Shown: piece after piece, positions 1 through 11,383 of the stretch
Position numbering within the stretch: the first letter of the stretch is position 1
Layout: every line of letters begins with the position of its first letter
Source: Chrysophaeum taylorii
Lineage: Eukaryota > Sar > Pelagophyceae > Pelagomonadales > Pelagomonadaceae
DNA: 64,000 bases
Direction of reading: 5' to 3'
NCBI GenBank assembly: GCA_029834535.1
Contig: JAQMWT010000166.1
Location: forward strand, 1 to 64,000
Made by a program: the position numbers and the translations under genes
Notes under the pieces: generated by a model
Database searches by the model: none
What the model saw: only the letters and a program-made list of their open reading frames with translations
Told to the model about the DNA's origin: nothing

Positions 1-99
1 TTTGTTTTGAGTTGTACATGAACATAAGTAGAGCAAAAATTGCGGACAAACTCAAGGGCGTTACAAATTGCCGGGTTAGTGCTACGACAAAAAAGTACA

Positions 100-2508
100 C
101 TAACAAAAATTTAGAAATGAGACAAAATTTAAACAATGATACAAACAAAGCTGATCCCCATTCAGAGAGCACAGATACGTAACCACCGTCACATGCCCAG
201 GCTTCACCAGGTTGAAAATTTTTTTCGAATGATGGTTGTTTGATAAGGTGGTGTGGATGAGGGTGCTTTTATGAATCGTACAATCCACACAGAACTTATC
301 GTAGGGTACGTCAGATGGGTGATGTCCCGGACTGGCAATAACCTGAACAGCTTATAGCTTGAGAATCACTAGAATGGTGGATGTTGTAAAAATTGGTAGC
401 TCGTTGTTGTGCATCTCGAAATGCGAGGGTGCCCCTGCCATGGACTTTTTATCGAAGGGTGCATGCTTCTCATGGCTGTCTTGGCGTTATGAGAGGAATT
501 TGTCTTTCTTTAGTAGGCAGATGATATATCTGCGGATGAGGTGTTAGAGAAGAAGTCACGCTTGCACTGAATCGAGATGGAAGATGGTAAGTTCAGAAGA
601 AGCATATATCACAACATGAGAGTTTTTTATTGAGATGTAGAACATTGTAATGGAACTCTGGTGTAATATTAAGGATGTATCTGTTGGGAATATATTTGTG
701 AAGGTTGACCTATAGTTTTTGGTTAGAGAAGCATGATCAGGGTCAAACGATGGTGATAGCGTTAATTTACGCAAGTCATAGACAAGCTGACACAAATGTT
801 TATAAATTATGATATGTTCCAGCTGGAATAGCATTAGCGATTATATCACAGCATAGGTCCGGGACAAAGACAAAGAAAATTGATTTGGTGCGCTGTGAAG
901 TTATTGGCGCGTGCCAATTCGCGAGTTGAGTAGTGTCGAATGCAATCGAGTCGTGGATCGTACACGAGCATATTAGCAAATCCACGAATGGTAGAGTGAT
1001 AGTGATATAGAATGAACTTTGGCACCCATCTTCCTATCGCTTGATGTAATAAAGCCCAGATATCTGCTTTGGGACAAATGCATGTCACTTAAAGCAAACA
1101 TTTTATCGATAAATTCGAGACGATTTTCCTGAGGGTAGAAGACAAAAGAATCGTGAAATACAGGAGAAGTATAGGCACCAGTGCTTGTACTAGACGACGC
1201 GTGTCTTGATTTTCTTATTATTATGTATGCTTGGCAAAGCCAAAGAAAACCAGTAACAGGTTCGAGAGAAGCAGTCTTATCGATTCCGGCATCGTGTTAG
1301 GAAGGCATAGGTTTCGCCAAAAGCATTTATATGTGCCTGGTATTTAGAAGAGGAGTTAGAACTGTTATGTCTCCACCTGTGTGTCTTCCACCGGTGATGT
1401 AAATGATGGAGGAAGTAGAGGATTTATTTAAAATAACCTAGGAGATGGTTGGTTAGATTCGATAGTTGTAATACGAAAGGACACAGGTAATGTGATAGAT
1501 TTAGGGGATAAGCGTCCCATAATATTATAGAGGAGCACAAAAGCTTTGAGTTCAATAGAGATCTCATGCAAGCAAGTGGTTTTCTTGAATTAGTCAAGAA
1601 TCCCAGGCGAAAGTTAGAAATGCCCTCCATTTCATCTTGACTGGGATGTTCGACTGTTTTATTAGAGTGCAGACGAAGGAACAGCATAGTTAAGGTTTCA
1701 AGCTCAGTCACAGTTAAGCGCACGGATCCTGTACGACTAAAATGTTGTAGGTTTTAGGTGTGGACACGAATGGTATGTCGGGAAAGACCTGCGTCCAAGG
1801 TTCGTCGACTATTAACTTGCGACTGATGGAATTAGCGTGGTCTGCAATGTCCAGAAAGGAAGTGACTCGTTTGTTAGGCCATGAAAGCAGATCAAGATGG
1901 CCGGTGTTATATTTGCGTGCAACGAGGATCCATCTTTCTCTGGCTTGATAATCTCCACACAGATAGCATGGAAATCGGTCACATATATCCACCGTATAGT
2001 GCATCGTTGAGAAGATGAGATTAGCAACTCGTATATGGTCTTCATACGATGCGGAGTGTGGTGGTGTCATTTCCATGAAAAGAACAAGCGGCTTTAAAAG
2101 CTCAAGTACACTTAGAGCACTTGGAAACAAGGAATCATCCATATCACGCTCGAAGGTGGAAATGGATTTTCCATTGATTATGTTGCGATTTGTGCATGGT
2201 GATGTCAGTTCCACTATATCGGTGTAATATCGTGCACGTTCAGCGTCCGATGCTCGATGGATATCCGTCAGAAACTTAGGTAGGGATGGGAAAACTTCGA
2301 TGGAATTACCAAAACGTCTTCGTAGCATGTGCGTGATATTGTCGTCGCTCTCAACAAGAACTTTAACGTTGATGTTGATTTGCAAGTCATTAGAAGCGCA
2401 AGCCAAGAATGCAGGAGTGGACATCCCAGAGCAAAGTAGAGTTACAGTAGGTGTTTGTGAGCTAGGAGACGTAGTTACTGTGTGAAGCAAACGTGTGGTA
2501 GCCTTTCG
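100..2508 (-). pseudogene. Methyltransferase-like domain and pre-integrase region of copy A, broken
   Basis: The frame continues directly after the UGA. The stretch 2490-1714 carries motif I (LLCSGMSTPAFLA), the PC motif (SPCTNRN), the E of motif VI (FMEMTP) and the QxRxR motif (QARER). A frameshift near 1735 and more after 1424 scatter the rest. The IX/X block (STRELARANNF, then IIANAIPAGT) is still readable on two frames between 1000 and 800. From 290 to 100 lies CTIHK, the last part of a pre-integrase zinc finger, followed by the start of integrase in another frame. See copy B for the intact form. Confidence 0.78.
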
Positions 2509-5158
2509 TCATACGGGAGGTGGGAAATGCTTGCGTATGTAAGGCAGCTGCGAATGCATTGACTCCAAGATGGTTTTAAGCCATGGGACGTAAATTACGC
2601 GTTCCATGAGGGTGGAATATAGCTTAAGCATTTCGCGTTGTTCATTAAAAGCACATAGTCTGAACTGTAGTGAGCGAAGTTCCATTTTACACGCTTTTTT
2701 GCTTGTTGTAGCGAATAAATTGGTAGAGTAGGCAACAGGTTATTAAGTCTAAACAAAGTAATCTTGACATTATCATCAATTTTACTCTGGATAGATGATT
2801 GTCCTTTAAATTCAACTCCATAAAGATGTATACCAAGTTTATCTTCTCCCCATTGAGTCATACTGATGATGTGCAGATCGGGATCGTTATGGTCGTTTTG
2901 CTTGGGTAGGAAAAGCGCAACGTCTAGCTTTACATATCCCACATTTAGATGCTTTGGGAGAGCGGGAATGACAGTCCTTATAATCGTAGCATGTGTGATA
3001 CTCTGCGTATCCGTAGCAGTCTGGATAGCAGGTGATAAGGACTCGGGTAGCTTTGCGATGTGGATAGGATCAGCATAACGTTTAAAGTTAATTACATGTT
3101 GAGAGGCACATGTGTCAGCATATCCTGGCGTAGTCATTAGCGGGAAATTGTACTCGTTGTACAATTTAAGCATTGTTGCATAACAGGCATGTGTTGCGCT
3201 TTGACCAAACACGGACTGTGTCATGAAACTTTGCGTTTGTTCGGAAGGCACAACGACGAGTGTAAAACCAGTGTTTAATTTTGGTAGCAACACAGGGGGA
3301 TCTGTGCCATCTTCATTATCTTCGTTGGGTAGATTATTGGGGAACTCAGAGTGCGAGGAAGTTTCCCGAGCTTGACGACGAACGATAGCATCCTGAGCTT
3401 TAGCGATTATGTGCTGCAATAGCGGCTGAGGGGTGTTATCGATTCCATCATCTTTAATGGACAGAAAAGTGTGGAACATTTTCTCTGTATCAGCAGCCCC
3501 CCTCTGCTCCGCATCACTGGGGGACGCTTCAGGAGCAGATGTTTCAGTTTGATACTTTTCTTCTGAAACATGAGATTCCTTATCGGCTTCTAAGAGGCTC
3601 ACAATGGTATTGGACATAGTATCAACTCGAGATAAGTAGAGATGAACTTGGGTGGCTTCGTCAGGATCTAAGGACTGTGTCGAAGCTTGATAAGCGGCTG
3701 TCCAGAGGGTACTCGGTAAGCTTTTCATTTCCCCCTGTACCATTTTAGAGTCGGTAGAGGGGTTGGGATTCGCTTCCTGTAATTTACCAAACAGGTGGCG
3801 AAGACGATCAACTTGATAAGTATTTGAAGGTGGACGATAGCACGACGTGTCACGAGGTAAAATTGTCGATGCTTTATCTTTTGCATTACGAAGCTTACGA
3901 GCGTTGAAGCCAGACTGTCCAGCTACAGTAGCTAACAACGAGTAAGCGTTGTTTAGAGAGTCGTGGGATTGATGAATAGTATCCATCAATAATACCTTAG
4001 GTGGCTTGGTAGCGGTAGTACCAGGGATGTAAGGGATCCAGGAAGCGGGTTTATCCAAGCGTCGGTTATAGGAAAACTTTGTTTCATTGTATATCTTTAA
4101 CAAGAACTCCAATAACGGACGAACGTCGTTAGGATCAACTAGCTTTAACAATGCAGGATCGTGAATCGAGTTGTTCCCAGAGCGTGTCTCGTAGAGTTTA
4201 CACCATTCCAATAAAGATTGAGAATAGCGCTCGTGATCCGAGGGATTAGCATATAAACGGTAGATCTCCTCGTGAGCTTTAAGAGTGATTATGGAGTCAT
4301 CAAATTGGATTGATGCTTCATTATTATTTAATTGCTTTGCCTGAGATTGGAAAGCAAGGAGTTGTTCGACAAATACATGGGCATACCAATTAACATTTAA
4401 GGACGTTTGATTAAACTGAGATTTAAGCTCAGTAACATCTGTACAAGACACTGTCTCATAGTAATGGTAAGCTAAAAGCATTACTGCACGTAGTTTATTA
4501 GGATGTGCAGTAAGTGCATATATCTTCTTTAATTGAGGCCACATAGCGAGTGCGGGTTTGTCTTGTGATTCCAGATTAAAAAATGTGTACAAGAAACCAG
4601 CATAAGTTTCGCAGTGTTTGATCCAGTCGGTATTAGAGAGACCTGTAAAGGATATGTTAGTTAGAGATGATCATACACAATTGATTAAGGGAATCGGGTA
4701 TCTAATAAAGTGAGGACACGTTTAACATCCTCATTTAATTCGGGACGAACGAGATTGTATGACTCTTGGTAGTAAAGTCGTTCGAGATTATTACGGACAT
4801 CAACTGTTAGTTGATGTGATGAGTTGACGTGCCAAGTTTTAAGATGATCAGGCAGGGCATCTTCATCAGGTAAGTTTAAATCGTTTACTTGTTCAGCTTT
4901 CCATTGAGCGAAGATGATATCAACTTCATGTTCAAGAAGTTGGTTATACTCCGGAGCATTCCGGGTGTAAGCTTCATATGAATCGAAGCAAAATAACGCG
5001 TCCAGGTATGGACTTGTCATATGCCTGCGAAGCACCTCAATTTGCAAGCTCACCTTGGTTGAGTTGTCTTGGAAACGCAATCCTGCGTTAATTTTATCAA
5101 CGAGGATTTGTTCTTGTTTGTAGATATCCGTAGTGGATATTTGTTTTTGTTTTGACAT
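2509..5158 (-). pseudogene. gag-pro: Gag-protease polyprotein of copy A, frameshifted
   Basis: Starts at an ATG (5158) with the family N-terminus MSKQKQISTTDIYKQEQ. A 1-bp loss near 4670 breaks the frame. The frame resumes from about 4592 through Gag into the retropepsin-like part (GYADTCASQHVIN near 3110, a DTGAS-type aspartate motif with Cys for Gly) and the copia-style segment LHIISMTQWGEDKLGI. A 2-bp gain near 2695 breaks it again before the terminal UGA. Relative to copy B, about 93 nt (31 codons) are missing near 3830, an in-frame deletion. No CCHC zinc knuckle is visible in Gag. Protease is the best match but the motif is not canonical. Confidence 0.8.
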
Positions 5159-6036
5159 GGTTGTGACCTATTAAGGAATAGGTTATAGGATTGATAGACA
5201 TATTCGACACATAAGAATGAAGGGTTTCTCGAGTGCGGGTTATATGTACAGTACGCTATTTTAAGCGTGGGCTTATTTACAAGACCAAACAAATCAACAT
5301 GCTATTTAAAAACAGGATGACTTGAGACTGAAGAATGGATTAATTCTCGGGCAGTCAGTCTTTTGTTGGGAATAGAAGGAAAAACCCGTACAAGTTTCCG
5401 CGGCTTGTATAGGAAAAATTTTAATTTTATTGGCTATGCGAGTGCATATGACCAGTGACCGACCCAACTCGGTCACAAACCAAATTAACTGGTGGACATA
5501 TACCGTCACATAACAAATATGTACAGTAGACCACCGCCAAACACATTGTCGCATTGTACTCGTGATCAGGCGCAAATTGATCACTCCATTTATACGTACA
5601 ACACAATTGGGCTGACACACCTACGCATCTGGGTCCATAACCTGGAGAGATTTGACCCTCACCGGGTACATGGTAGAGACTGCGTGCAGTCTTAGGCGTG
5701 TACAGACCATTCCGATTGTCACATGCTACTACACAAGGTAGGGATTTAAGCCCTAACTCCTTAAGGACATTAGGTCCCATAGAAGCGTTTACACTGACAA
5801 CGAGGAATGAAGCCTCTGTTAATTAAACAGAAAACCCCGTATCTGACGGTACGCACCTGGAGGCCAACTCCATGTTGGAAAAGAGCTTCAGACTGGGTTC
5901 TTCATAGTCATGAATAAGTAATTGCGGAAGGGTAAGGAAGGTAAGAGGGAAAGTCGTATTACGGAGAGAAAACCCTCTTGTAGAGATAGGCGTGAAATGT
6001 TCCAGTGTCGCACACATAATAGTGTAGCTCTCTGGA
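5159..6036 (-). repeat. LTR plus leader shared by copies A and B
   Basis: About 880 bp lying between the gag ATG of copy A and the truncated end of copy B. It matches 10488-11375, 58944-59827 (inverted) and part of 42867-43267. The upstream edge, on the minus strand, reads TCCAGAGAGCTACAC in every copy, so it does not show the usual TG start. The exact LTR/leader border and primer-binding site could not be fixed by eye. Because it is the 5' LTR of A and the 3' LTR of B, the two elements form a tandem that probably arose by unequal recombination. Confidence 0.75.
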
Positions 6037-7742
6037 GTTCCAGCCGGAATAGCATTAGCGATTATGTCACAGCATAGGTCCGGGGACAAAGACAAAAGAA
6101 AGTTGATTTGGTACGCTGTGAAATTATTGGCGCGTGCCAATTCACGAGTTGAGTAATGTCGAATGCGATCGAGTCGTGGATCGTACAAGATCATGTTAGC
6201 AAACCCACGAATAGTAGGAGTGGGAGTGTATATAGAATGAACTTTGGCACCCATCTTCCTATCACTTGATGTAATAAAGCCAAGGTATCGGCTTTGAGAC
6301 AAATGCATGTCACTTAGAGCAAAACTTTTATCGATAAATTCGAGACGATTTTCCTGAGGGTAGAAAACGAAAGAGTCGTGAAGCACAGGTGAAGTATATG
6401 AAACCAGTGTTTGTACTAGACGACGCGTGTCTTGAGTTTCACTATTATGATGGTATGCTTGACAAAGCCAAAGAAAACCGGTAACAGGATCGAGAGAAGC
6501 AGTCTTATTGATTCCGGTGTCATGTGTTAGGAAGGTATAGGTTTCACCGAATGCATTTATATGTGCCTGGTATTTAGAAGAGGAGTGAGAAACTGTGATG
6601 TCTCCACCTGTGTGTCTTCCACCGGTGATATAAATGATGGAGGAAATATAAGATTTATTTAAGAATAACCTGTGAGATGGTTGGTTAGATTCGATAGTTG
6701 TAATACGAAAGGACACAGGTAATGTGATGGATTTTGGGAATAAGCGTCCCATAATATTATAGAGGAGCACAAAAGCTTTGAGTTCAATAGGAGATCTCAT
6801 ACAAGCAAGGGGCTTTCTGGAATTAGTTAAGAATCCTAAGCGGAAGTTAGAAATGCCCTCCATGTCATCTTGACTTGGATGTTCGACTGTTTTGTTTGAG
6901 TGTAGACGAAGAAACAACATGGTTAAAGTTTCGAGCTCAGTAACTGTTAAGCGAACGGATCCTGTGCCACTGAAGCTATTATAAGTTTTGGGTTTAGACA
7001 CGAATGGCATGTCAGGAAAGACCTGCGTCCAAGGTTCGTCGACTATTGGCTTGCGACTGATGGAGTTAGCGTGATCTGCAATATCCAGGAAGGAAGTGAC
7101 TCGTTTGTTACGCCAGGAAAGTAAATCTAGATGGCCGGTGTTATATTTGCGTGCAACGAGGATCCATCTTTCTCTGGCTTGATAATCTACAAACAGGTAG
7201 CATGGAAATCGGCCACATATATCCACCGTATAGTGCATCGTAGAGAAGATGAGATTAGCAACTCGTATATGGTCTTCATACGATGCGGAGTGTGGTGGCG
7301 TCATTTCCATAAAAAGAACAAGCGGCTTTAAAAGCTCAAGTACACTTAGAGCACTTGGAAACAAGGAGTCGTCCATATCACGCTCGAAAGTTGAAATGGA
7401 TCGCCCGTTGATTATGTTGCGATTTGTGCATGGTGATGTCAATTCCACTATATTGGTGTAATATCGTGCACGTTCAGCGTCCGATGCTCGATGGATATCT
7501 GTCAGAAACTTAGGTAGGGATGGGAAAACTTCGATGGAATTACCAAAACGTCTTCGTAGCATGTGCGTGATATTGTCGTCGCTCTCAACAAGAACTTTAA
7601 CGTTGATGTTGATTTGCAAGTCATTAGAAGCGCAAGCCAAGAATGCAGGAGTGGACATCCCAGAGCAAAGTAGAGTTACAGTAGGTGTTCGTGGGCTAGG
7701 AGATGAAGTTACTGTATGAAGCAAACGTGTGGTAACCTTGCG
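5823..7742 (-). CDS. DNA cytosine-5 methyltransferase-like domain of copia copy B (uninterrupted)
   Basis: Numbering from the TTG at 7724, the ordered C5-methyltransferase motifs are: degenerate motif I (LLCSGMSTPAFLA, 18-30); an acidic motif II (VLVESDD, 44-50); motif IV with the catalytic-type Cys (SPCTN, C99); motif VI with Glu (FMEMTP, E140, where classical enzymes have ENV); motif VIII QARER (182-186, a perfect QxRxR); motif IX (STRELARANNF, 525-535); and motif X (IIANAIPAG, 554-562, compare GNAVPP). The spacer between VIII and IX, where target-recognition regions lie, is long (about 335 residues). No own start codon is obvious; expression presumably comes by UGA readthrough. The last 70 residues come from the LTR. 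Activity is unproven because motif I lacks the usual FxGxG. Confidence 0.72.
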   Translation of the reverse strand, partial: RKVTTRLLHTVTSSPSPRTPTVTLLCSGMSTPAFLACASNDLQININVKVLVESDDNITHMLRRRFGNSIEVFPSLPKFLTDIHRASDAERARYYTNIVELTSPCTNRNIINGRSISTFERDMDDSLFPSALSVLELLKPLVLFMEMTPPHSASYEDHIRVANLIFSTMHYTVDICGRFPCYLFVDYQARERWILVARKYNTGHLDLLSWRNKRVTSFLDIADHANSISRKPIVDEPWTQVFPDMPFVSKPKTYNSFSGTGSVRLTVTELETLTMLFLRLHSNKTVEHPSQDDMEGISNFRLGFLTNSRKPLACMRSPIELKAFVLLYNIMGRLFPKSITLPVSFRITTIESNQPSHRLFLNKSYISSIIYITGGRHTGGDITVSHSSSKYQAHINAFGETYTFLTHDTGINKTASLDPVTGFLWLCQAYHHNSETQDTRRLVQTLVSYTSPVLHDSFVFYPQENRLEFIDKSFALSDMHLSQSRYLGFITSSDRKMGAKVHSIYTPTPTIRGFANMILYDPRLDRIRHYSTRELARANNFTAYQINFLLSLSPDLCCDIIANAIPAGTPESYTIMCATLEHFTPISTRGFSLRNTTFPLTFLTLPQLLIHDYEEPSLKLFSNMELASRCVPSDTGFSV

Positions 7743-7745
7743 TCA
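7743..7745 (-). other. Conserved in-frame UGA between gag-protease and methyltransferase: candidate readthrough codon
   Basis: On the minus strand the context is CCC GTA TGA CGC AAG GTT. The frame continues without another stop into the methyltransferase. The same codon, followed by CG, lies at 2511-2509 (A), 50464-50462 (C), 54941-54939 (D) and 62555-62557 (E), always in frame with what follows. Other disabling changes differ between copies, so a shared stop looks functional. A C after UGA is a leaky context in many eukaryotes. Readthrough itself is an inference. Confidence 0.65.
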
Positions 7746-10487
7746 TACGGGAGGTGGGAAATGCTTGCGTATGTAAGGCAGCTGCGAATGCATTGACTCC
7801 AAGATGGTTTTGAGCCATGGTACGTAAATTACGCGTTCAAGAAGGTTGGAATATAGCTTAAGCATTTCGCGTTGTTCGTTAAAAGCACTTAGTCTGAACT
7901 GTAATGAGCGAAGTTCCATTTTCCGAACCTTTGCTTGTTGTAGCGAATAAATTGTGAGAGTAGGCAAAAAATTATTTAGTCTAAACAAAGTGATCTTGAC
8001 GTTGTCGTCAATTTTACTCTGGATAGACGATTGTCCTTTAAATTCAACCCCATAAAGATGTATACCAAGTTTATCTTCTCCCCATTGAGTCATGCTGGTG
8101 ATGTGCAGATCGGGATCGTTATGGTCGTTTTGCTTGGGTAAGAAAAGCGCAACGTCTAGCTTTACATATCCCACGTTCGAATGCTTTGGGAGAGCGGGAA
8201 TGACGGTTCTTATAATCATGGCATGTGTGATACTCTGAGTATCCGTAGCAGTCTGGATAGCGGGTGACAAGGACTCGGATAGTTTAACGATATGTATTGG
8301 ATCAGCGTAACGTTTAAAGTTAATTACATGTTGAGAGGCACACGTGTCAGCATATCCTGGCGTAGTCATTAGCGGCAAATTGTACTCATTGTACAGTTTA
8401 AGTATTGTTGCGTAACAGGCATGTGTTGAGCTTTGACCAGACACGTACTGTGTCATGAAACTTTGCGTTTGTTCGGAAGGCACAGCGATGAGTGTAAAAC
8501 CATTGTTTAATTTCGGTAACAACACAGGGGGATCTGTACCATCCTCATTATCTTTGTTGGGTTGATTGTTGGGGAGCTCAGAGTGCGAGGAAGTTTCCCG
8601 AGCTTGACGACGAACAATAGCATTCTGGGCTTTAGCGTTTATGTGCTGCAGTAGCGGCTGAGGAATGTTATCGATTTTATCATCTTTGATGGACAGAAAA
8701 GTATGAAGCATTTTCTCTGTTTCAGCAGTTCCCCTCTGCTCCGCATCACTGGGGGACGCTTCAGGAGCAGAAGTTTCAGCTTGATACTTTTCTTCTATAA
8801 CATGAGATTCTTTATCGGCTTCTAAGAGGTTCGATATAGTAATGGACATGGTATCAACTCGAGATAAGTATAGATGAACTTGAGTAGCTTCGTCAGGATC
8901 TAAAGATTGTGTCGAAGCTTGAGAGGCGGTTGTCCAAAGGGTACTAAGTAAGCTCTTCATTTCCTCCTGTACCATTTTAGAATCGGTGGAAGGATTGGGA
9001 TTCGCTTCCTGTAATTTACCAAACAGGTGGCGAAGACGATCAACTTGATAAGTAGCCCGGTCCACAAGAGACATGTTAGAGCGTGAGTTGCGGTTAGAGG
9101 AGTGTGAGTAGACAGGACGGTCGAAACTGGTGCCTTTAACGTTATAATTTGAAGGTGGACGATAGTAAGACGTATCACGAGGTGAAACTGTCGATGCTTT
9201 ATCTTTTGCATTACGAAGCTTACGAGCGTTAAAGCCAGACTGTCCAGCCACAGCAGCCAACAATGAGCTAGCATTGTTTAGAGAGTCGTGGGATTGATGA
9301 ATAGTATCCATCAATAAAACCTTAGGTGGTTTGGTAGCGGTAGTACCAGGGATGTATGGAATCCATGATGCGGGTTTATCCAAGCGTCGGCTAGATGAAA
9401 ATTTGTTTCATTATATATCTTTAACAAGAACACCAATAACGGACGAACGTCGTTAGGATCAACTAACTAGCTTTAAAACTCCAGGATCGTGAGTCGAGTT
9501 GTTCCCAGAGCGTGTCTCGTAGAGTTTACACCATTCTAATAAAGACTGAGAGTAGCGCTCGTGATCAGAGGGATTAGCATAGAGACGATGGATCTCCTCG
9601 TGAGCTTTGAGTGTGATCATGGAATCATTAAATTGGATTGATGCTTCGTCATAATTTAATTGCTTTGCCGGAGTTTGGAAAGCAAGGAGTTGTTCGACAA
9701 ATACATGAGCATACCAATTAACATTTAAGGACATTCTATTAAACTGAGATTTAAGCTCCGTGACATCTGTACATGACACTGTCTCATAGTAATGGTAAGC
9801 TAAAAGCATTACTGCACGTAGTTTATTAGGATGTGCAGTAAGTGCATAAATCTTCTTTAATTGAGGCCACATGGCGAGGGCAGGGCGTTCTTGCGATTCT
9901 AGATTGAAGAATGTGTACAAGAAACCGGCGTAAGTTTCGCAATGTTTGATCCAATCGGCATTAGAGAGACCTGTAAAGGATATGTTAGTTAGAGATGAAT
10001 CATACACAATTGATTTAGGGAATCGGGTATCTAATAAAGTGAGAACACGCTTAGCATCCTCATTTAATTCGGGACGAACAAGATTGTATGACTCTTGAAA
10101 GAACAGTCGTTCGAGATTATTACGAACATCGACTGACAGTTGATGTGAAGAATTAACGTGCCAAGTTTTAAGATGATCAGGCAAGGCATCTTCATTAGGT
10201 AATTGTAATTCGTTAGCCTTTTCAGCTTTCCACTGAGCGAAAATGATATCAACTTCGTGTTCGAAAAGTTGGTTATACTCCGGATCATTCCGGGTGTAAG
10301 CGTCATACGAATCAAAGCAGAACAACGCGTCCACGTATGGACTTGTCATATGTCTGCGAAGCATTTCAATTTGGAGGCTTACTTTGGTTGAGTTGTCTTG
10401 GAAGCGCAATCCAGTTGTGAGTTTATTAACAAGGAGTTGTTCCTGTTTGTAAATATCCGTGGTGGATATTGGTCTTGGTTTTGACAT
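7743..10487 (-). pseudogene. gag-pro: Gag-protease of copy B, nearly intact with frameshifts around 9470-9400
   Basis: ATG at 10487; open for 342 residues to 9459, where a 4-bp duplication (ACTA) shifts the frame. A small deletion near 9405 follows, and the frame is then open from 9383 to the family UGA at 7745-7743. The second part includes the retropepsin-like ADTCAS motif (near 8330) and the copia-type LHITSMTQWGEDKLGI segment. Gag is rich in charged residues and lacks any Cys/His knuckle. Its function as nucleocapsid is inferred from position. Confidence 0.82.
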
Positions 10488-11375
10488 AGTCGTGGCCTAT
10501 GGAAAATAGGTTATAGGGAAGGATAAAACAGGTTGACATGTTTGAATGAAGGGTTTCTAACATGTAGAGGAGTATGTACAGTTCGCTATTTTAAGCGTGG
10601 GCTTATTTACAAGACCAAACAAAGCAACATGCCATTTAAACATGATGATTTGAGACTGAAGAATGGATTAATTCTCGAGGAGTCAGTCTTTCGTTGGGGA
10701 ATGGAAGGAAAAGCCCGTACAAGTTTCCGCGGCTTGTGTAGGAAAAATTTTAATTTTATTGGCTATGCGAGTGCATATGACCAGTGGCCGACCCAACTCG
10801 GTCACAAACCAGATTAAATGGGGGTCAAATACCGTCACACAACAGATATGTACAGTAGACTACCGCCAAACACATTGTCGCGTTGTACTCGTAATCAGGC
10901 ATAAACTGATCACTCCATTATACGCACAACACAGTTGGGCTGACACACCTACGCATCTGGGCCCATAACCTGGAGAGAGTTGACCCTCGCCGGGTACATG
11001 GTAGAGACTGCGTGCAGTCTTAGGCGTGTACAGACCATTCCGCTTGTCACATGCTACTACACAAGGTAGGGATTTAGGCCCTAACTCCTTAAGGACATTA
11101 AGTCCCATAGAAGCGTTTACACTGACAACGAGGAACAAAGCCTCTCTTTATTAAACAGAAAACACCGTACCTGACGGTACGCACCTGGAGACCTACTCCA
11201 TGTTGGAAGAGAGCTTCAGACTGTTTTCTTCATAGTCATGAATAAGTAATTGCGGAAGGGGTAAGGAAGGAAAAAGGGAAAGCCGTATTACGGAGAGAAA
11301 ACCCTCTTGCGGAGATAGGTGTGAAAGGAGTGAGAAGTTCCAGCGTCGTACACACAATAGTGTAGCTCTCTGGAG
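10488..11375 (-). repeat. 5' LTR plus leader of copy B
   Basis: About 890 bp closely matching 5159-6036. The outer border (11375) has the same TCCAGAGAGC sequence on the minus strand and is followed immediately by gypsy sequence. The inner end holds a weak version of the short hairpin seen just upstream of gag in copies A and E. Confidence 0.78.
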
Positions 11376-11383
11376 AGGTACCA

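Larger units (their letters stand above)
1..6036 (-). mobile_element. Copia-type LTR retrotransposon copy A (runs off the left edge)
   Basis: Minus-strand member of the five-copy family. Reading right to left: LTR/leader (6036-5159), gag-protease (5158-2509), in-frame UGA (2511-2509), methyltransferase-like domain (2508 to about 780), pre-integrase zinc region and the start of integrase (about 600-1). It is near-identical in order and close in sequence to copies B to E. Several frameshifts make it non-coding. The rest of integrase and RT lies outside the window. Its AT-rich composition contrasts with the GC-rich host genes. Confidence 0.88.
5159..11375 (-). mobile_element. Copia-type copy B: internally deleted, keeps gag-protease and methyltransferase
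   Basis: Minus strand: 5' LTR/leader (11375-10488), gag-protease (10487-7743), UGA (7745-7743), methyltransferase-like ORF (7742-6036), then straight into the next LTR at 6036. Pre-integrase, integrase, RT, RNase H and ORF3, several kb in copy C, are missing without a scar. The result is a compact non-autonomous derivative. Its right end abuts the truncated gypsy element at about 11380. Confidence 0.85.

Noticed and set aside
5823-6036. C-terminal 70 residues of the copy B methyltransferase frame as a real domain
   Set aside because: They are translated from the LTR after the deletion and match LTR DNA in other copies.
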